64,000 nt of DNA. Origin: Plantago ovata (lineage: Eukaryota; Streptophyta; Magnoliopsida; Lamiales; Plantaginaceae). Positions 50,819-62,571 of the stretch are shown here, piece by piece (the first letter of the stretch is position 1; each line of letters starts with the position of its first letter). A program made the translations under genes and the position numbers. Below the pieces are notes generated by a model. That model did no database searches. It saw only the letters and a program-made list of their open reading frames with translations, and was not told where the DNA came from. The stretch lies in assembly GCA_028274465.1 (NCBI GenBank), contig CM051455.1, forward strand, positions 50,011,351 through 50,075,350, read 5' to 3'.

Positions 50819-51899
50819 TATAAAAGAATGACTATGCTAAACTCATTGTGTTGGATGTTCACCATGTCATTGAACATATAAAATAAAAATGTTGTAAATG
50901 AAATGAAAACCTATTAACATGCCATTTAGAACCATTTGGGAAACTGCATGAACATACAAAAAAATCCTGATTTTATCCGAATTCGTTACCAATTTTACAT
51001 CTGAAGGAATGTAGGGTATATATGACTTGTTCTTACGTACAATTACACGTCAAAAGGTAGATGTTGACTATGGGGTTGTGTCAACTCCACCGGTTTACTT
51101 GCAATCTGCAGATTAGATCAAACACAAACTAATATAAAGTAATGCACATCGGTATGTAAAGTAGAACCTGTGTTTATAAATTATGAAATTATTTTTCAGA
51201 AGCTCGACGCCCCTAAAGGTGAAAAACACTAAGACAGAAATTATTTGTATAATTTCTTGAACTCACTCTTTCTAGCTATTCTAGATAAATAAAAAAAAAA
51301 TACTTACACAAGTCACACACGATAATATGGAGATGCACTCCACCTAATCTATATCTCAAAACGCTACCTAATTTTACAGATTATAAACTTGTAAAGTACA
51401 CAAACAAAACAAACTAAACAATGAAGAACTATCCTCTCGAGATCGTAAACTCCTTTGTTCCCTTGTTCTTCTCTGTTGAAGTCTTTGATGTATATATAGT
51501 AGTGAACTTGGTCGAATACAATGAGGACTTGTAATTGAATTGTGAGCTTGTTCAGGAATCCTTTAGTCTTGAAATCCTTCTTGAATTCCACTTCTCCAAG
51601 TAAGAGTTCTTTTTCTTCTTTAAGTCATTCCTCATTTCCTTGTAAGTCTTCTTTATGATGACAATTCCTTTTAGCGAATAATTACTACACAAGATATATA
51701 AATAATGACAACCATGGATATAGTTAATTGTTAAGAAAAGTTAAAATCAATAAGTCGGCTAAGTGTGTTCTTTTTCCAAAACCTATGAGTTGAGGTGACA
51801 TTTGGTCAACTTCTTAAAGCAACTCATGTTACAACTCTTAAAATAGTCACACTTACGACATGTATGACTATTAAATTTATTACTAGCTAGCTTGAATGT
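50819..51899. other. Intergenic, nothing recognised
   Basis: Array homology ends abruptly after CATGTGCAC at about 50818. A minus-strand 75-codon frame (51364-51591) beside a TATATATAG word has no recognisable domain; it could be part of an unrelated LTR but no ends were found. Confidence 0.45.
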
Positions 51900-52510
51900 G
51901 ACGCCCCAGGAATCATCTGTTCCATAACATGCATCCTTCCTTTTCCCTCCGGCATTGAGCTGGTGGATCTGCTGCTTCAGTTAGAAAGTTCCGCTCGGGT
52001 AGAGCCATCTTCTATGCCAAGACCAAATGCATGGTAACAATTATTCTGATACAAGCTTTGGTGCTATGTATTGTTGAACTTACCGCAATTGTTCTGGAAT
52101 CGGCACACAACCAATCATTGTCCTTGCCTGTCATAGCTCTCAAGAACAAGGTGAATAGGAGACCCTCCTTATCCTTCAACTGAATGATACATGAAAACAT
52201 CATATACTTAGTTTTAAAGTTCGAAGTGCATTACAAGTAAATAACAAGTATAAGAATGATTTCTACAAAAAGTGAATACACTTACCTTTTGCCTCACATG
52301 TGCTGTAGCGATCGACTCAGACCCAAAACGGTGTGTCGCCTTGCTACGGTTCCCATCAGCCGGCTGCGCCCTCCTGTTCTCACTGTTCTGTTCAGCCAAC
52401 GCCTTAACTTTCTCGTTATCCCAGTATACCTTAACCGCCTCCCAAATTTCATCACCGGCCCATCCGGGTTTTGGCTTCCCCTCTATCCATGTTGCTTCAT
52501 ATTATTAACC
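51900..52510 (-). pseudogene. CACTA (En/Spm)-associated plant transposase fragment
   Basis: The minus-strand exon from about 52507 to 52285 reads TWIEGKPKPGWAGDEIWEAV, then KVYWDNEKVKALAEQNSENR and AHVRQK, ending at a GTAAGT donor. This pattern (WDNxKV...NRR) is that of the plant Transposase_24 family found with En/Spm elements. A following exon (about 52179-52084) reads LKDKEGLLFTLFLRAMTG with a GTAAGT donor. No start, no inverted termini and no catalytic transposase were seen, so it is a fragment. Confidence 0.6.
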
Positions 52511-52640
52511 ATCGACTTGTAGAGGGCACTACCATGAGAGTTGTAGCTGTATCAGAGTTCCCACAACAATGCTTTCGGAAGGAAGAAATGTTTCTACACA
52601 ATTACAAATAAACATCGAAACACACACATCGTGTGAATAC

Positions 52641-54272
52641 TTAAAAACATTCAAGTATAACAAGGGGGGAACAAACATCTGTGTGCACTATCTCCAAAGG
52701 ACGTGAGGTTCTCCATCTCTTCTCCTTCGAGAAACTTGGCCTATGATGCTTTCCAAGAATGCATCCTTCACATACTTCATTCGGATGATCGATATGAGGC
52801 AAACCTTTCACCATATTCTTTGTGGACAACAACTTCAAGCCTCCAAAATTCAAATGTCCAAACCGTAGATGCCACAACCACGACTCATCTTTTATGATGC
52901 TTTTCATACACTTCAGTGTATCATTCTTTAATGTTAGCGGAAATAACCTATTCTTCGCCATCTTAACATGTGCAATTAAATTTCCACGTGAATCTCTAAG
53001 TGTCAAGTGTGAATCTTTCATAGTGATGTTAAAACCTTTCTCCAATAGTTGACCAAGGCTTAAAATATTACTTTTCAAAGCTGGTACGTAATAAACGTTC
53101 GATATGTCACCATGATTACCAGATTTGGATTTGTAAAGAATCGTACCTTTGCCTTGGACCGGAACTTTGGAGGAGTCTCCGAACTCTACATCTCCTTGTG
53201 AAGTTTTTTCTAACTCCGTGAACATCTCCTTCTTTCCGCACATATGATTGCTTGCTCCGCTATCGAGATACCACGTGGAATATTCATCTCCATCAACACC
53301 TTTATGGATGAACAATGATGTTGCTCCATCATCATTTTCGACACTGACATCTATATAATTTACTTGTTGCCGACCTCCGTTGAATTTCACTTGTCGACAC
53401 TCATTGCTATAATGTCCAAACTTGTGCCAATTATAGCACTCAACATTTCTTTTATCAAAAGACTGTCGACTTACCCATTGATTGCGTCCGCCTCCTCTGT
53501 AGCCTCGTCCGCGTCCTTGACCACGGCCCCGTGGTGCAAACACTTCTTGACCAGCGTCGTAATTAATGTTTCCTCCCTGTCTTTGATAATCTCCATGGCC
53601 TCCTCGACCACGATAATAACCGCGTCCACGATTGCCTCTTCCTCGAGTTGATGCAAGTTCCAACTTATTCTCTTCTTTTATATTCACCTTTGCTTCTAGA
53701 GCTTTCTCCAACGATCCAGAACTCTTCTTCTTCATCCTCTGCTCGTGCACCTCCAAACAACTCTGCAATTGGTCCACCGTCATCGTATTGAGGTCCTTCG
53801 ATTCCTCAATTGCCGCTACTACATGTTCGAACTTTCCGGTCAATGACCTCAAGATCTTCTCTACAACTCGAACATCTTTAATTTCTTCTCCAAGCCTTTT
53901 CATTTGGTTTACGAGCACCAAAGTTCTCGTACAATAATCACCAACAAATTCCGATTCGCTCATATTCAATGATTCAAATTCAGCTCGTAAAATTTGTAGA
54001 CGAACACGCACCGCTTTATCTACATCTGTGTGGGAATTCTTCAAAATCTCCCATGCTTCCTTTGACGTCGCCGCTGCGCTGATCCTTTCAAACATCGTTT
54101 CATTTACTCCTTGGTAGATAATGTACAACGCTCTTTTGTCACGCTTCCGCGCCTCCTTTAAAGCATTCTTCTGATTATTTGTCAATGCGGCTTCGGCCTC
54201 CGGTAACGCAGGTTCAACATATCCCGCTTCAACAATATCCCACAAGTCTTGTGATTGCAACACGACTCTCAT
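52641..54272 (-). pseudogene. Truncated Ty1/copia gag-pol (543 codons)
   Basis: An uninterrupted minus-strand frame starts at ATG 54272. Order: gag of the UBN2 type (about 25-185); an Arg/Gly-rich stretch (about 205-275) with repeated RGRG; a zinc knuckle CYNWHKFGHYSNEC whose second Cys is Trp; the protease site WYLDSGASNHMCG; the pre-integrase region with WLWHLRFGHLNFGGL and a CEGCILGKHH zinc site. The start of integrase (LEIVHTDVCSP) then breaks off near 52665. The remaining integrase, reverse transcriptase and RNase H are missing, and the CACTA fragment follows about 150 bp away. The long open frame suggests recent loss of activity. Confidence 0.9.
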
Positions 54273-54390
54273 TTGAATGCTTCAATTTCCATAATTATGC
54301 TTCTTCAATTTCGGCACTTGCGGCTGCAACATATTCGATAGGGACGCCATAGATGAGAATAACGTACCTCCTTAAACTCTGAATAACTCA

Positions 54391-54402
54391 GCTCCGATGC
54401 CA
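54391..54402 (-). other. Primer-binding site of the truncated copia
   Basis: On the minus strand TGGCATCGGAGC differs by two bases from TGGTATCAGAGC, the usual copia site complementary to initiator methionine tRNA. It lies four bases inside the LTR, as expected. Confidence 0.7.
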
Positions 54403-54406
54403 AATT

Positions 54407-54888
54407 TGTTGGACGTTTCAACGTCTTACAGGTACCAGGATCGATTAATTCGACGCACGGATAAACTTCACTTTTATTTATACAAAAAATTATAACAATT
54501 TTGTTACAAAACTCACTCACGAGAGCTTCGGCTCTTTTCTCTCGATCACTCTTACAAGCTGTTGCTTTTTATTCTTTCACTATTTCTCAATTCATTCATT
54601 CATTCATTCATATATACTACTACTACTATGTCGGTTCTCACATGATCACTCTAACATTCCAGTAGCTTCATTTCTTGACCGACATACTTAAAAATATCCA
54701 GCTGCTTGCTTAATTGGTTTTAATATTCTAGAGTCTTCCATCTTATTTTGCCGACTTTGATACTCTCTAGGAATTTCTTGAAGTCTTCTACAATGTCTTA
54801 TTTCTTCTTGGTCCCTATAGAATTTTCTTTTTTCAATTGACTCCTTCTAAATTAATATATTTTAAATTGAGCTTAATAATTTTCAACA
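54407..54888 (-). repeat. 5' LTR of the truncated copia
   Basis: 482 bp with perfect short inverted ends TGTTG and CAACA, adjacent to the primer-binding site. The partner LTR is absent because the element is truncated. Its outer edge abuts coding-like sequence of the disrupted host gene (54889-54947). Confidence 0.8.
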
Positions 54889-54947
54889 GCCAGGACCACA
54901 GGCAACTCCGCATCATAAAGTCTGGGTTGAATGGCATCTTGCACGGC
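54889..54947 (-). pseudogene. Exon-like remnant beside the copia LTR
   Basis: After an AG acceptor the minus strand reads AVQDAIQPRLYDAELPVVLA and is then cut by the LTR edge. The reading looks protein-like, with a faint likeness to importin-type repeats (inference only). It may be a later exon of the gene interrupted by the Mutator-like element. The splice phase with the upstream exon is unresolved. Confidence 0.4.
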
Positions 54948-55439
54948 CTCAAATCACTGGAGATATGATAAAAATGTTAACATTTCTATTTCCGCCAGAA
55001 ATTGGGTTAAGCATACATGACAATTAGGAAATATAACTTATCACACCAACAACTATCTTTACCAACATAAATAATCAAGTATCACACATCTGGATTCTGG
55101 ACTATCAAAACCTAAAGCAAAAACAATATTGGCGCTAACACTCACTAGAAATCTAGTGACCCCTCAAGTAGATATGGAACACCATACAAATCCTTGTAGA
55201 CTCTTTAAGTCCTTCATTGTGTATACGATGCCAGATACCCAAGCTTGAGAAGTTCACACAACTGTGTATCAAACAGAAGGATACAGAAGAAACTACTTGG
55301 AGCAATTAATTGTATTGTCCTGGGGTTGTTAATCCTAACTTATCGTGCTTCTACTTAGGGACATTGGATGGAATACAGCCACAGTAATACATGTTGGCCA
55401 CAATAGAAATATGGAAAACATTATTACTCTGTAAGTCAC

Positions 55440-55533
55440 CTATGGCACGCATATCAAATGACGCCGCTAGTTCACCAGAGCACCATTTGACCATATACTT
55501 GTTTGTCAAAGATATAATTACAAATTCAAGACA
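55440..55533 (-). pseudogene. Exon of the disrupted unidentified gene
   Basis: TTGCAG acceptor at 55534-55539, then 31 codons reading CLEFVIISLTNKYMVKWCSG and ELAASFDMRAI, then a GTGACT donor. The phase fits the exon upstream (which ends at 55870 beyond the Mutator-like insertion). The family is not recognised. Confidence 0.5.
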
Positions 55534-55869
55534 CTGCAACTTAACCGTCTAATGGATTGCCAAATGATTCCCAACCATTTAAGAATGAATGAATGAACAA
55601 GTTATGTGAATTTATAGAATCTGTAAGTGGGTGCTGAATTATGAGAGATAATGAGAAAGTAAAATAGAGAGTGACCGAAGTATGAGAAGAAATCAGTAGA
55701 AAATGAATCTAATGTTGCTATTTTAGGAACCGACGATAAGTTTCAGAGAAAAAGCAAATGGAAATATTAAATAAGATAGGGACTGAGGGAGTATATGCCA
55801 GACACTGAAGGAAATTATTAAATGATATAAATGCTAATACGAATTAGTATGAAAGAAAATAAATTCTAC

Positions 55870-55893
55870 CGTCGGACCAGCGGCTTTTTTCTC
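55870..55893 (-). pseudogene. Left half of the exon split by the Mutator-like element
   Basis: The minus strand reads EKKAAGPT up to a GTAGAA donor. The first 10 bases are the target duplication shared with 63024-63033, so together with 63034-63085 they restore one open exon. The coding sense across the junction is consistent. Confidence 0.6.
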
Positions 55894-55946
55894 GGGTAAA
55901 TTGCATTTTCCGTCCCTTATCTCGACGTCCACAGTGATTTTGGTCC
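55894..55946 (+). repeat. MULE left terminal inverted repeat
   Basis: 53 bp beginning GGGTAAATTGCATTTTCCGT and ending GATTTTGGTCC; four differences from the right repeat. Confidence 0.93.
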
Positions 55947-56174
55947 TTTTTTTTATATACTTTTCAAATACGGTCCTATTTTACAAAAAATTACTTCTAG
56001 CCTACTTGTCCGCTGATGTGGCTTATGAGTTGGACGAACTGAAGTACGAAACGAACTAAGTGAGATGCGTTCTAAAGGGATGAATTAGCAGGTATATATA
56101 GCTTGGGTCCAATCGTTTCCAAATCAGACGAAACCATAAACCCTAAACCAATTTCGAAATCAAGAACAGAGGAA

Positions 56175-56918
56175 ATGAGCAGCAATTCGAGGAATTCTTT
56201 CATCCCAAACTCATCTGCTTCTAGCGCGGTCCCGGCTGGTGATGATGAGGTCCCGGTGTGCTACTGTGGAGCGCGTGCCAAGCTGCTCACTTCAAAAACT
56301 ACAAAGAATCCAATGAGGAGGTTCTGGAGTTGTGGGTACTGGAAAAATGAGGTAAATTTTGTTACTTTATGCCCTGCATTTCATTGTTTTGTTGAAATGT
56401 TGTTAGTGTGGTAGAATTGTCACTGTGCTTGCTCTGTTTTTGTGAGAGTAGTTTAAATTGGGCCCTGTTATTCTAAGAAGTAAAGTCTGAGGTGTCGATC
56501 TTTAATTTCAGGAAACTAGGTGTAATTATTTGCTGTTCAAGGACTTGGAATTGAGTAGGTACTATGCTGCTGTAATAATTGATGGGTGGCCAAAAGAGAG
56601 ATACTTGACAAATGAGAATGGGATTTGAAGATGAGGGTTTCACACCTTGAATGGCTTGTGGCTGAGAAAGACAAGGCATTTGCAAAATTGGAGGAGTCTT
56701 TTGACATGCTATACTTGAAGAAAGGTGGTGATATGGGTAAGGTTTTGGAGGTGGAGCAAAAATTGGAGTCTGCTAATGTAAGGGTGAAACAGTTGGAGGA
56801 TGAACTGAAATTGGCATGTACAATTGGTGGTAGGAACAATAAGTTCAAGCTAGCTTATGTTGTAGCCCTGTTTGTTGTACTCTTTGGACTTGTAGGTTTG
56901 AGGGTGTTAAAATTCTAG
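56175..56918 (+). CDS. GRF-type zinc-finger protein with coiled coil and membrane anchor (MULE cargo)
   Basis: Proposed exons 56175-56351, 56512-56558 and 56636-56918 give 168 residues. The first intron has clear GTAAAT/TTTCAG borders and joins CYCGARAKLLTSKTTKNPMR to FWSCGYWKNE and ETRCNYLLF, the Cys pattern of a GRF zinc finger as in plant At4g04775-like proteins (presumed nucleic-acid binding). The second, 77-bp intron is inferred because the frame otherwise stops at 56626; a frameshift is the alternative. The C-terminal part has a heptad-like stretch (VSHLEWLVAEKDKAFAKLEE) and a hydrophobic end (AYVVALFVVLFGLVGLRVL), probably one membrane segment. The start ATG lies before SSNSRNS. It lies wholly inside the MULE, opposite the transposase. 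Confidence 0.7.
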
Positions 56919-57474
56919 TTCTAGGACCAGTCAAGTGTTTGAAATGTTGGCAAGTGTTTGAGATGTTGTAGGCAGTTTAAGTATAATTGTAGTAGGCTTG
57001 TTTCTGTTGAGCACTTTGGTCACAGTTTAGGCCTATTTTGGGTTCTTTCAAGTTGTAAAAACTGTGGCCATTTGCTAGCTAGTTTATGTATGACTTTATG
57101 GTATTAATGAAATTTCTTTTCTGTCCAATTCTTTATTTATTTCATTTCTGTATTTTATTTTATTACTAAGATAGCAATAAATATTATAAAATGAAATTGC
57201 ATGGAATAGAATGTAATTAAATAAACATAAAAGAAATTCAACTAAGCCATTTCATTCATTCATCAATTAAGCACTTGTTCTTTACAATGGCATACCAAAA
57301 GAAGACTTGACCATGACTTGAAACTTAAAAACTACACCTAATTGCAGACTTGACCATGACTTGAAACTTAAAAACTACACCTAATTGCAGAACCATACCA
57401 TGACATTAGACTCCTAAAACTTAAACTTGAAACCATAAAACTAACCAAACCAGATCAGACACCAAGGTAATGGC

Positions 57475-58277
57475 CTAGACCATGCCATTAGCTGGCATGC
57501 CATCCTCCACCCAAGTCATGAGGTCCCTGATAAAAGTGTAGGTAGCAAGCATGAACTCTGCATGTGTGAGAACACTCATCTCCATGAGAGTGACCCTTAG
57601 AGTAGTGGCCTGCAGAGAGATCTCAGGGTGCTCAAAGGCAACAATGGCAAGATTGGCGCATAGATCAGCTGCTTGCCAAAAAGGGCCTTTCTTGGAACAG
57701 TTCCTCTCACAAGCCATGAACTTCAGCAGCCTTAGCTTGGTAAGGAGGGTTGGATATGGCAGAAAAATGCCAGTAGAGGTGTAGAACCTGAAAATAAGAA
57801 AGAACACATATTATAGAGTGATACTGTAACGACCCGACCAATCCGGCCGGCGTGGTTACTCCTGGACGGTCCCACACACGTCTCCACAGTATGATATTGT
57901 CCGCTTTGGGCCTGAGCTCGCACGGATTTGCTTTTGGAATCACCCAAAAGGCCTCATACCATGTGAGAGTGGTGGTCTAACATATATACCCTTTATTCCA
58001 ATCACTCTTAAGAGATGTGGGATGTGGGGCATTATAGATACAGTGGTTGCATGCAGCCAAAGAATATTTAAAAAAAAATGCATAATCTGCTTGTAAAACA
58101 TAACACTCACTTCAAGCTATTCTGGATGTTGAGCCTCCTGCAGTAGTCAATTTCCCAAGCCATGGCAGCTCAATAGTTCTGCCTCTCAAGCTCATTAGCT
58201 ACAGCTCTAGCGTTGCCTTTGTTACGGCTGCCACTGGCCCTTGGTGAAGGGTTATTCACACTTGAGCTGGATGCCAT
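57475..58277 (-). pseudogene. Small unknown MULE-borne gene, two exons, with in-frame stop
   Basis: Exon 1 (58277-58111) starts MASSSSVNNPSPRASGS and meets an in-frame TGA at 58172-58170. Exon 2 (57787-57475), after a TTTTCAG acceptor, reads FYTSTGIFLPYPTLLTKLRL, then CANLAIVAFEHPEISLQAT, and ends DGMPANGMV. Starting at the ATG just after the TGA (58163) the spliced frame is 121 codons and open. So either the gene starts there or a once longer protein has lost its N-terminus. No domain is recognised. The intron carries a solo LTR (57825-58036). Confidence 0.5.
57825..58036 (-). mobile_element. Small solo LTR (TRIM-like) in the cargo gene intron
   Basis: 212 bp between perfect 5-bp duplications GATAC (57820-57824 and 58037-58041). 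On the minus strand it begins TATAATGCCCCACATCCCAC and ends GGTCGTTACA. Internal AGCCCAAAGCGGACAATATC-like wording is common in short plant LTRs. One terminal base is mutated (TA in place of TG). It inserted after the MULE cargo gene was formed. Confidence 0.8.
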
Positions 58278-58881
58278 TGTTTCTTGAATTTTCTTGTTTA
58301 GATTAAGAAGGGTAGATGGATAAGAAGGTGTGGCCGGATCAGTGTGAGTGGGGGGTATTTATAGGTGGAGGAGGAGCATTAGTAATGGTCTGAAAATAGG
58401 TTTCTTGAAGGAGATGAAAAGGCTCCTTCATGCATTGGCCAGAAATACCACCTAGTCTAGGCTTTAGTTGAGTGTTTAACTTATCAAAAAATATGCAATC
58501 ATTACAATTCTATCACAATAAATCTGATTTAATTCAAAATATCAACTAGTAACACATGAACTTGTTCAACTAGTAACACATTAACTTCAACTAGTAACAC
58601 ATTTACTTCAATATTTGAGATCATCATATACTAAAATTAAAAGTCTTCATAACCAAATTAAAATTCATAGATTACATGTCCAACTTCATCAAATGCCAAT
58701 GTATTGCAGCTATATTTTGCAACAAAACCAGACCTAGCATGCAAAATACATTACTGCAATACCACCCTAACTGACCAAGTAGCTCAACCAAAACAAATTC
58801 CAAACACATACAAGCATTAAAGTTCAGACATGATAGGTGCAGAAAATTAAAATAACTAATCATAAATAAAGGAACTGATAT

Positions 58882-61800
58882 CTAGTCCATCTTCTTCTTG
58901 GATTTTGTCTTCTCCTTTTTCTTCTTATCATTTGCAAGATTCATTTCAGACATAGCCTCACCCAGATTGTTCAAAGAGACAAATTTCTTCCCACCGGACA
59001 TGAAAGCAGGCCCCAAGCTTGAGTCTTTCTGGCATTCTATGATAGGAGGTGCATTTAGCCCTGAAATAGTGTCAGCATGAACAGTTGATAGCTTAGAAAA
59101 TGATGCCTTGCCCTGTAGTAGCTGTTGGTGGTTGCTGGGAGGCTCATTGTAGGTTGGCAAAGATAGAATTCCAGTTGGCTTATCACCAATCCTACCAAGA
59201 AACACAGCCTCACCACCAGTGAAATCCCACATCTCTTGACCAAGAACAGCCTATAGATCAACATATGTCAATTTTGGTCTTTAATATATAGTTCACTAAA
59301 AATATCAACTAGTACATCTGCAAAAATTATAATGCTAGTACCTTGGCTTTTTTCCGAGGCCTTTTAGTTGGAACCTAAGAGGCTTGAGTTGGTATAGGAT
59401 CAACATTGTCATCAACCACATCAATTACCTACATTAAACATGTACATAAAGCAGATTTCACTAACTACTAAAAGTAGATAACCATTTAAATCACTCAAAA
59501 TTCAATTGGTAAGTAAAATGCAATCATCATAATGAAAAAACTGTAAACATGAGCAGTATATTACCATTTAAATCAATCACAATTGAATTGGTAAATAAAA
59601 TGAAAGCATCATAATGAAAAAAACTATAAACATGAACAGTAAATTACCTCTTTGTTCTTTCTCTGCCTCTTCTTAACTAGATTAGCTAGAGGCACATCTT
59701 CATCATGGTCTGACTCAATCACTGTCACATCTGGAGCTACATTGACACCATTTCCAGTTCCAGTTCCTTCACCACTAGAAGCACCAACATGATCATTCAT
59801 GAACATGGACTCAAAATTTGTATTCATTTCATCCTCAAAGTCCTCCTCACCAGTTTCATAGCCCAAATCATCTCTCATCTTATCCTTACAGCTGTTAATG
59901 TTGTGACCAACACCTCTGCAGTACCCACACTTGATTTGATAGTAGTCCATTCTAACTCTAGTTGTAGGTTTCTTTCCTTTCTTACTAGCAGGTCCCTCTT
60001 CCTGACCTCTCCTCCTACTAGTTTCAGGCCTTCCTTTCTTCTTGTTCATCTGAGGTGGTAGTGGTGGGATGAAGAAGGTCTCTCCCCACATTTCTTGGCC
60101 ATTAATCCCAAGGATAGATCCACTGTAAACTTTCTTGTAAGTTTTAACTGAGTAGCAGGGGTGAACTTCTTTCTTAGCATCAATCCTTCTCTTGGACATG
60201 CAAGCAAGAGCATGTTTGCATGGCAAACCTGTTAGTTGCCACCTCCTACATGAGCAAGTGCCTTCAATGAGGTCCACATTGTACTGGCTACTATCATATC
60301 CTTTAACAGTCCAATGATCATTATCAGCCTAAGTGTGATGCAAGTCATGATCCTTTCCATGTTCTTGTCAAATTTCTTCTTAACAGCAGGGCACATGGCT
60401 TGTTTCCACTTCAGGTGTGCATGATCCCTATTTGTAGACAACCTATTCTGCAAACACTCTCTAATCCATTCAAGCATGGTAAGTATAGGCTTCTTCCTTG
60501 CCTTCAGAATCATTTTGTTGAAAGACTCACAATTGCTGTTCATTGTTTGATCACACTTGGTATTTTCATCAAAATGACTCTTTGTATAGCCTCCAGGAGC
60601 CTTGTTTACCAACCATTCATGTGCCTTTGGATCAAGCAGTTCCAGTTCCCTCATTGCCTTCCTCCAGTGACCAAGAGTAGTAGCATTTGAAGCCTTAAAC
60701 AATGCATGCTTGTATGCATCACCTCTGAACCCATCAACTTGGAAGTTCTTCAGCAAATGCCTCACACAAAACCTGTGGTTGGCATCAGGGAATACTTCTT
60801 CAACACCTTTGATCAATCCTTTCTGCTTGTCTGATATGATAGTGATCTTGCTAGTGTCCATGATGTGCAAATCAGACTTCAGCAGGCCCGAAAACCACTT
60901 CCATGTGTCCCCGGTTTCACTTGCAACCACACAATAAGCTAGAGGAAATAGCTTCTCATTAGGATCCACGCACACAGCAGTCAAAAGCACACCTTGATGT
61001 GGTCCTTTGAGATGGCAGCCATCAACACCAATCAGTGGTCTGCAACCCAGCATGAAGCCTTCTTTCAAAGCCTTGAAACAAACATAGAAAGACTTGAACT
61101 CATAGTTAACCCTATCAATGTCACAAATGACAGTTGATCCAGGATTCATCTTCCTAAGCTCCTCCGCATAATCCCATAACATAGCATATTGTGCATTTGG
61201 ATCACCTTCAAGCATAGCAAGTGCCTTCTTCTTAGCCCTATATGCTTGATACTCAGAAATAACCAGACCAATCTCACCTTGGACTTCTAGAACAAAGCCT
61301 TTCACAGATCTGTCAGGATCAGTTTTGAACTTTCCAAAGAATCTTTTGGCTAGATAAGTACTATTTGCATTGTTCACATTGAGAGTCATCCCACAACTGT
61401 GTTCAGGATCATAAGCATGCACTTTGAAACCAGGCGCATCCTTAATCTTATGAGCTCTCAATCTACATCCACATTCATCATCTTCCCCACACCTAGCCCA
61501 CATCCTGGCCTTATCATTCTTCTCAATCTTCAGATTCCTAAAGGTCTGAACTGCATGAGTATGCACACAAGTCCTGAAGTCTGCCTTTGTCTTAAACACC
61601 ATACCCAATGAAAACTTAGGCTCATAGTCATGTGCATTGTTATGGCAACTCTGCTTCATCTTCTTTCCCTTAGCACCAACCTCCTCATCAAAGTCAAGGT
61701 CTGAGTCAAACTCATCAGATGAGTTCTTCACCACATCAGACTCATCAGAAACATCACTATCAGTCTTCTCTGCATAGCCAGCTTTGCCTTTGGCAAAGAA

Positions 61801-62571
61801 CCCTTCACTCTGAACATTGAAATCTGAAACCAATGGCTCTTCTACCACCTTGCCTTTCCCCTTACCAGAACTGTCAAATGCATATCCACTTACCACAACA
61901 CCCTCAATGAAGAAAGCCATCTCACTAGCATCCAAACCATCACAAGCTAATTGCATAGCTTGAGTGTCATCAACCTGGAACCGGCCCTTCTTGTACACAT
62001 GGAACCTTCTTACAGTCCCAACCTTACAGTAGTCAGCATATTCATTCAACTTCGCCATACATATTTCCTCAACCCTTACATAGTCTATTTTGAACAGCCT
62101 ACCCTCAACATATTTCTGTTTTCCATTGACAGAATCCACAATTTTACCACCATAGTGCACACCAATAGTAACATCACTAGTATCATCATCTGTTAACCCA
62201 AAAAATTACTTCTTTAAACCAATGCAATAGTAAATAGACCAATATAATAGTAAAGTGAACTGTTTCATGCATGAACTTTAATGTAATACATGCATAGGCA
62301 TATTAAATACTCAACATTAGGCAAACCAGATCTAGTCAGACATAATAAACTATACTACCAAAATAAAATAACATTCTAGCACAATAATAAAGGATTTTCA
62401 CAACAAACTATAAAAAATAATCAAAAAAACCACATTACAACAATGTTGTATTTTAATGGAACATATTAAACAAATCTTTAATGAAAAGTTTAGGATAATA
62501 AATAGCTTACCATAAGGAGGATGTGGCCTCAACAACTCACTTTGATGTCTTAAATTCATCATTTCATGCAT
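58882..62571 (-). pseudogene. MuDR-type MULE transposase gene, multiply broken
   Basis: Exon 1 (62571-62511, MHEMMNLRHQSELL) joins 62189 onward in phase. The long frame has an acidic stretch, a MuDR-type DNA-binding part (DECGCRLRAH), and the MULE catalytic core with Asp in LIGVDGCHLKG, Asp in TIISDKQKGLIKG, CVRH, and Glu in NCESFNKMI (DDE pattern). Near 60332-60355 a one-base shift, and at 60331-60329 an in-frame TAG, separate the core from the next part. That part carries the SWIM finger CSCRRWQLTGLPCKH and a CCHC knuckle CGYCRGVGHNINSC (59648 boundary, GTAATT donor). Further exons 59428-59342 (with in-frame TAG at 59377-59375) and 59250-58882 encode a Lys-rich C-terminus. An intron explaining the first break is possible but not obvious. 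Confidence 0.85.

Noticed and set aside
52272-52522. Plus-strand 78-88 codon frames
   Set aside because: They are antisense to the clearer CACTA-type transposase fragment on the minus strand.
53364-53937. Plus-strand frames of 95-101 codons
   Set aside because: Antisense shadows of the copia gag frame, arising from its codon usage.
61951-62196. 81-codon plus-strand frame
   Set aside because: Antisense to the transposase N-terminal exon, with no features of its own.
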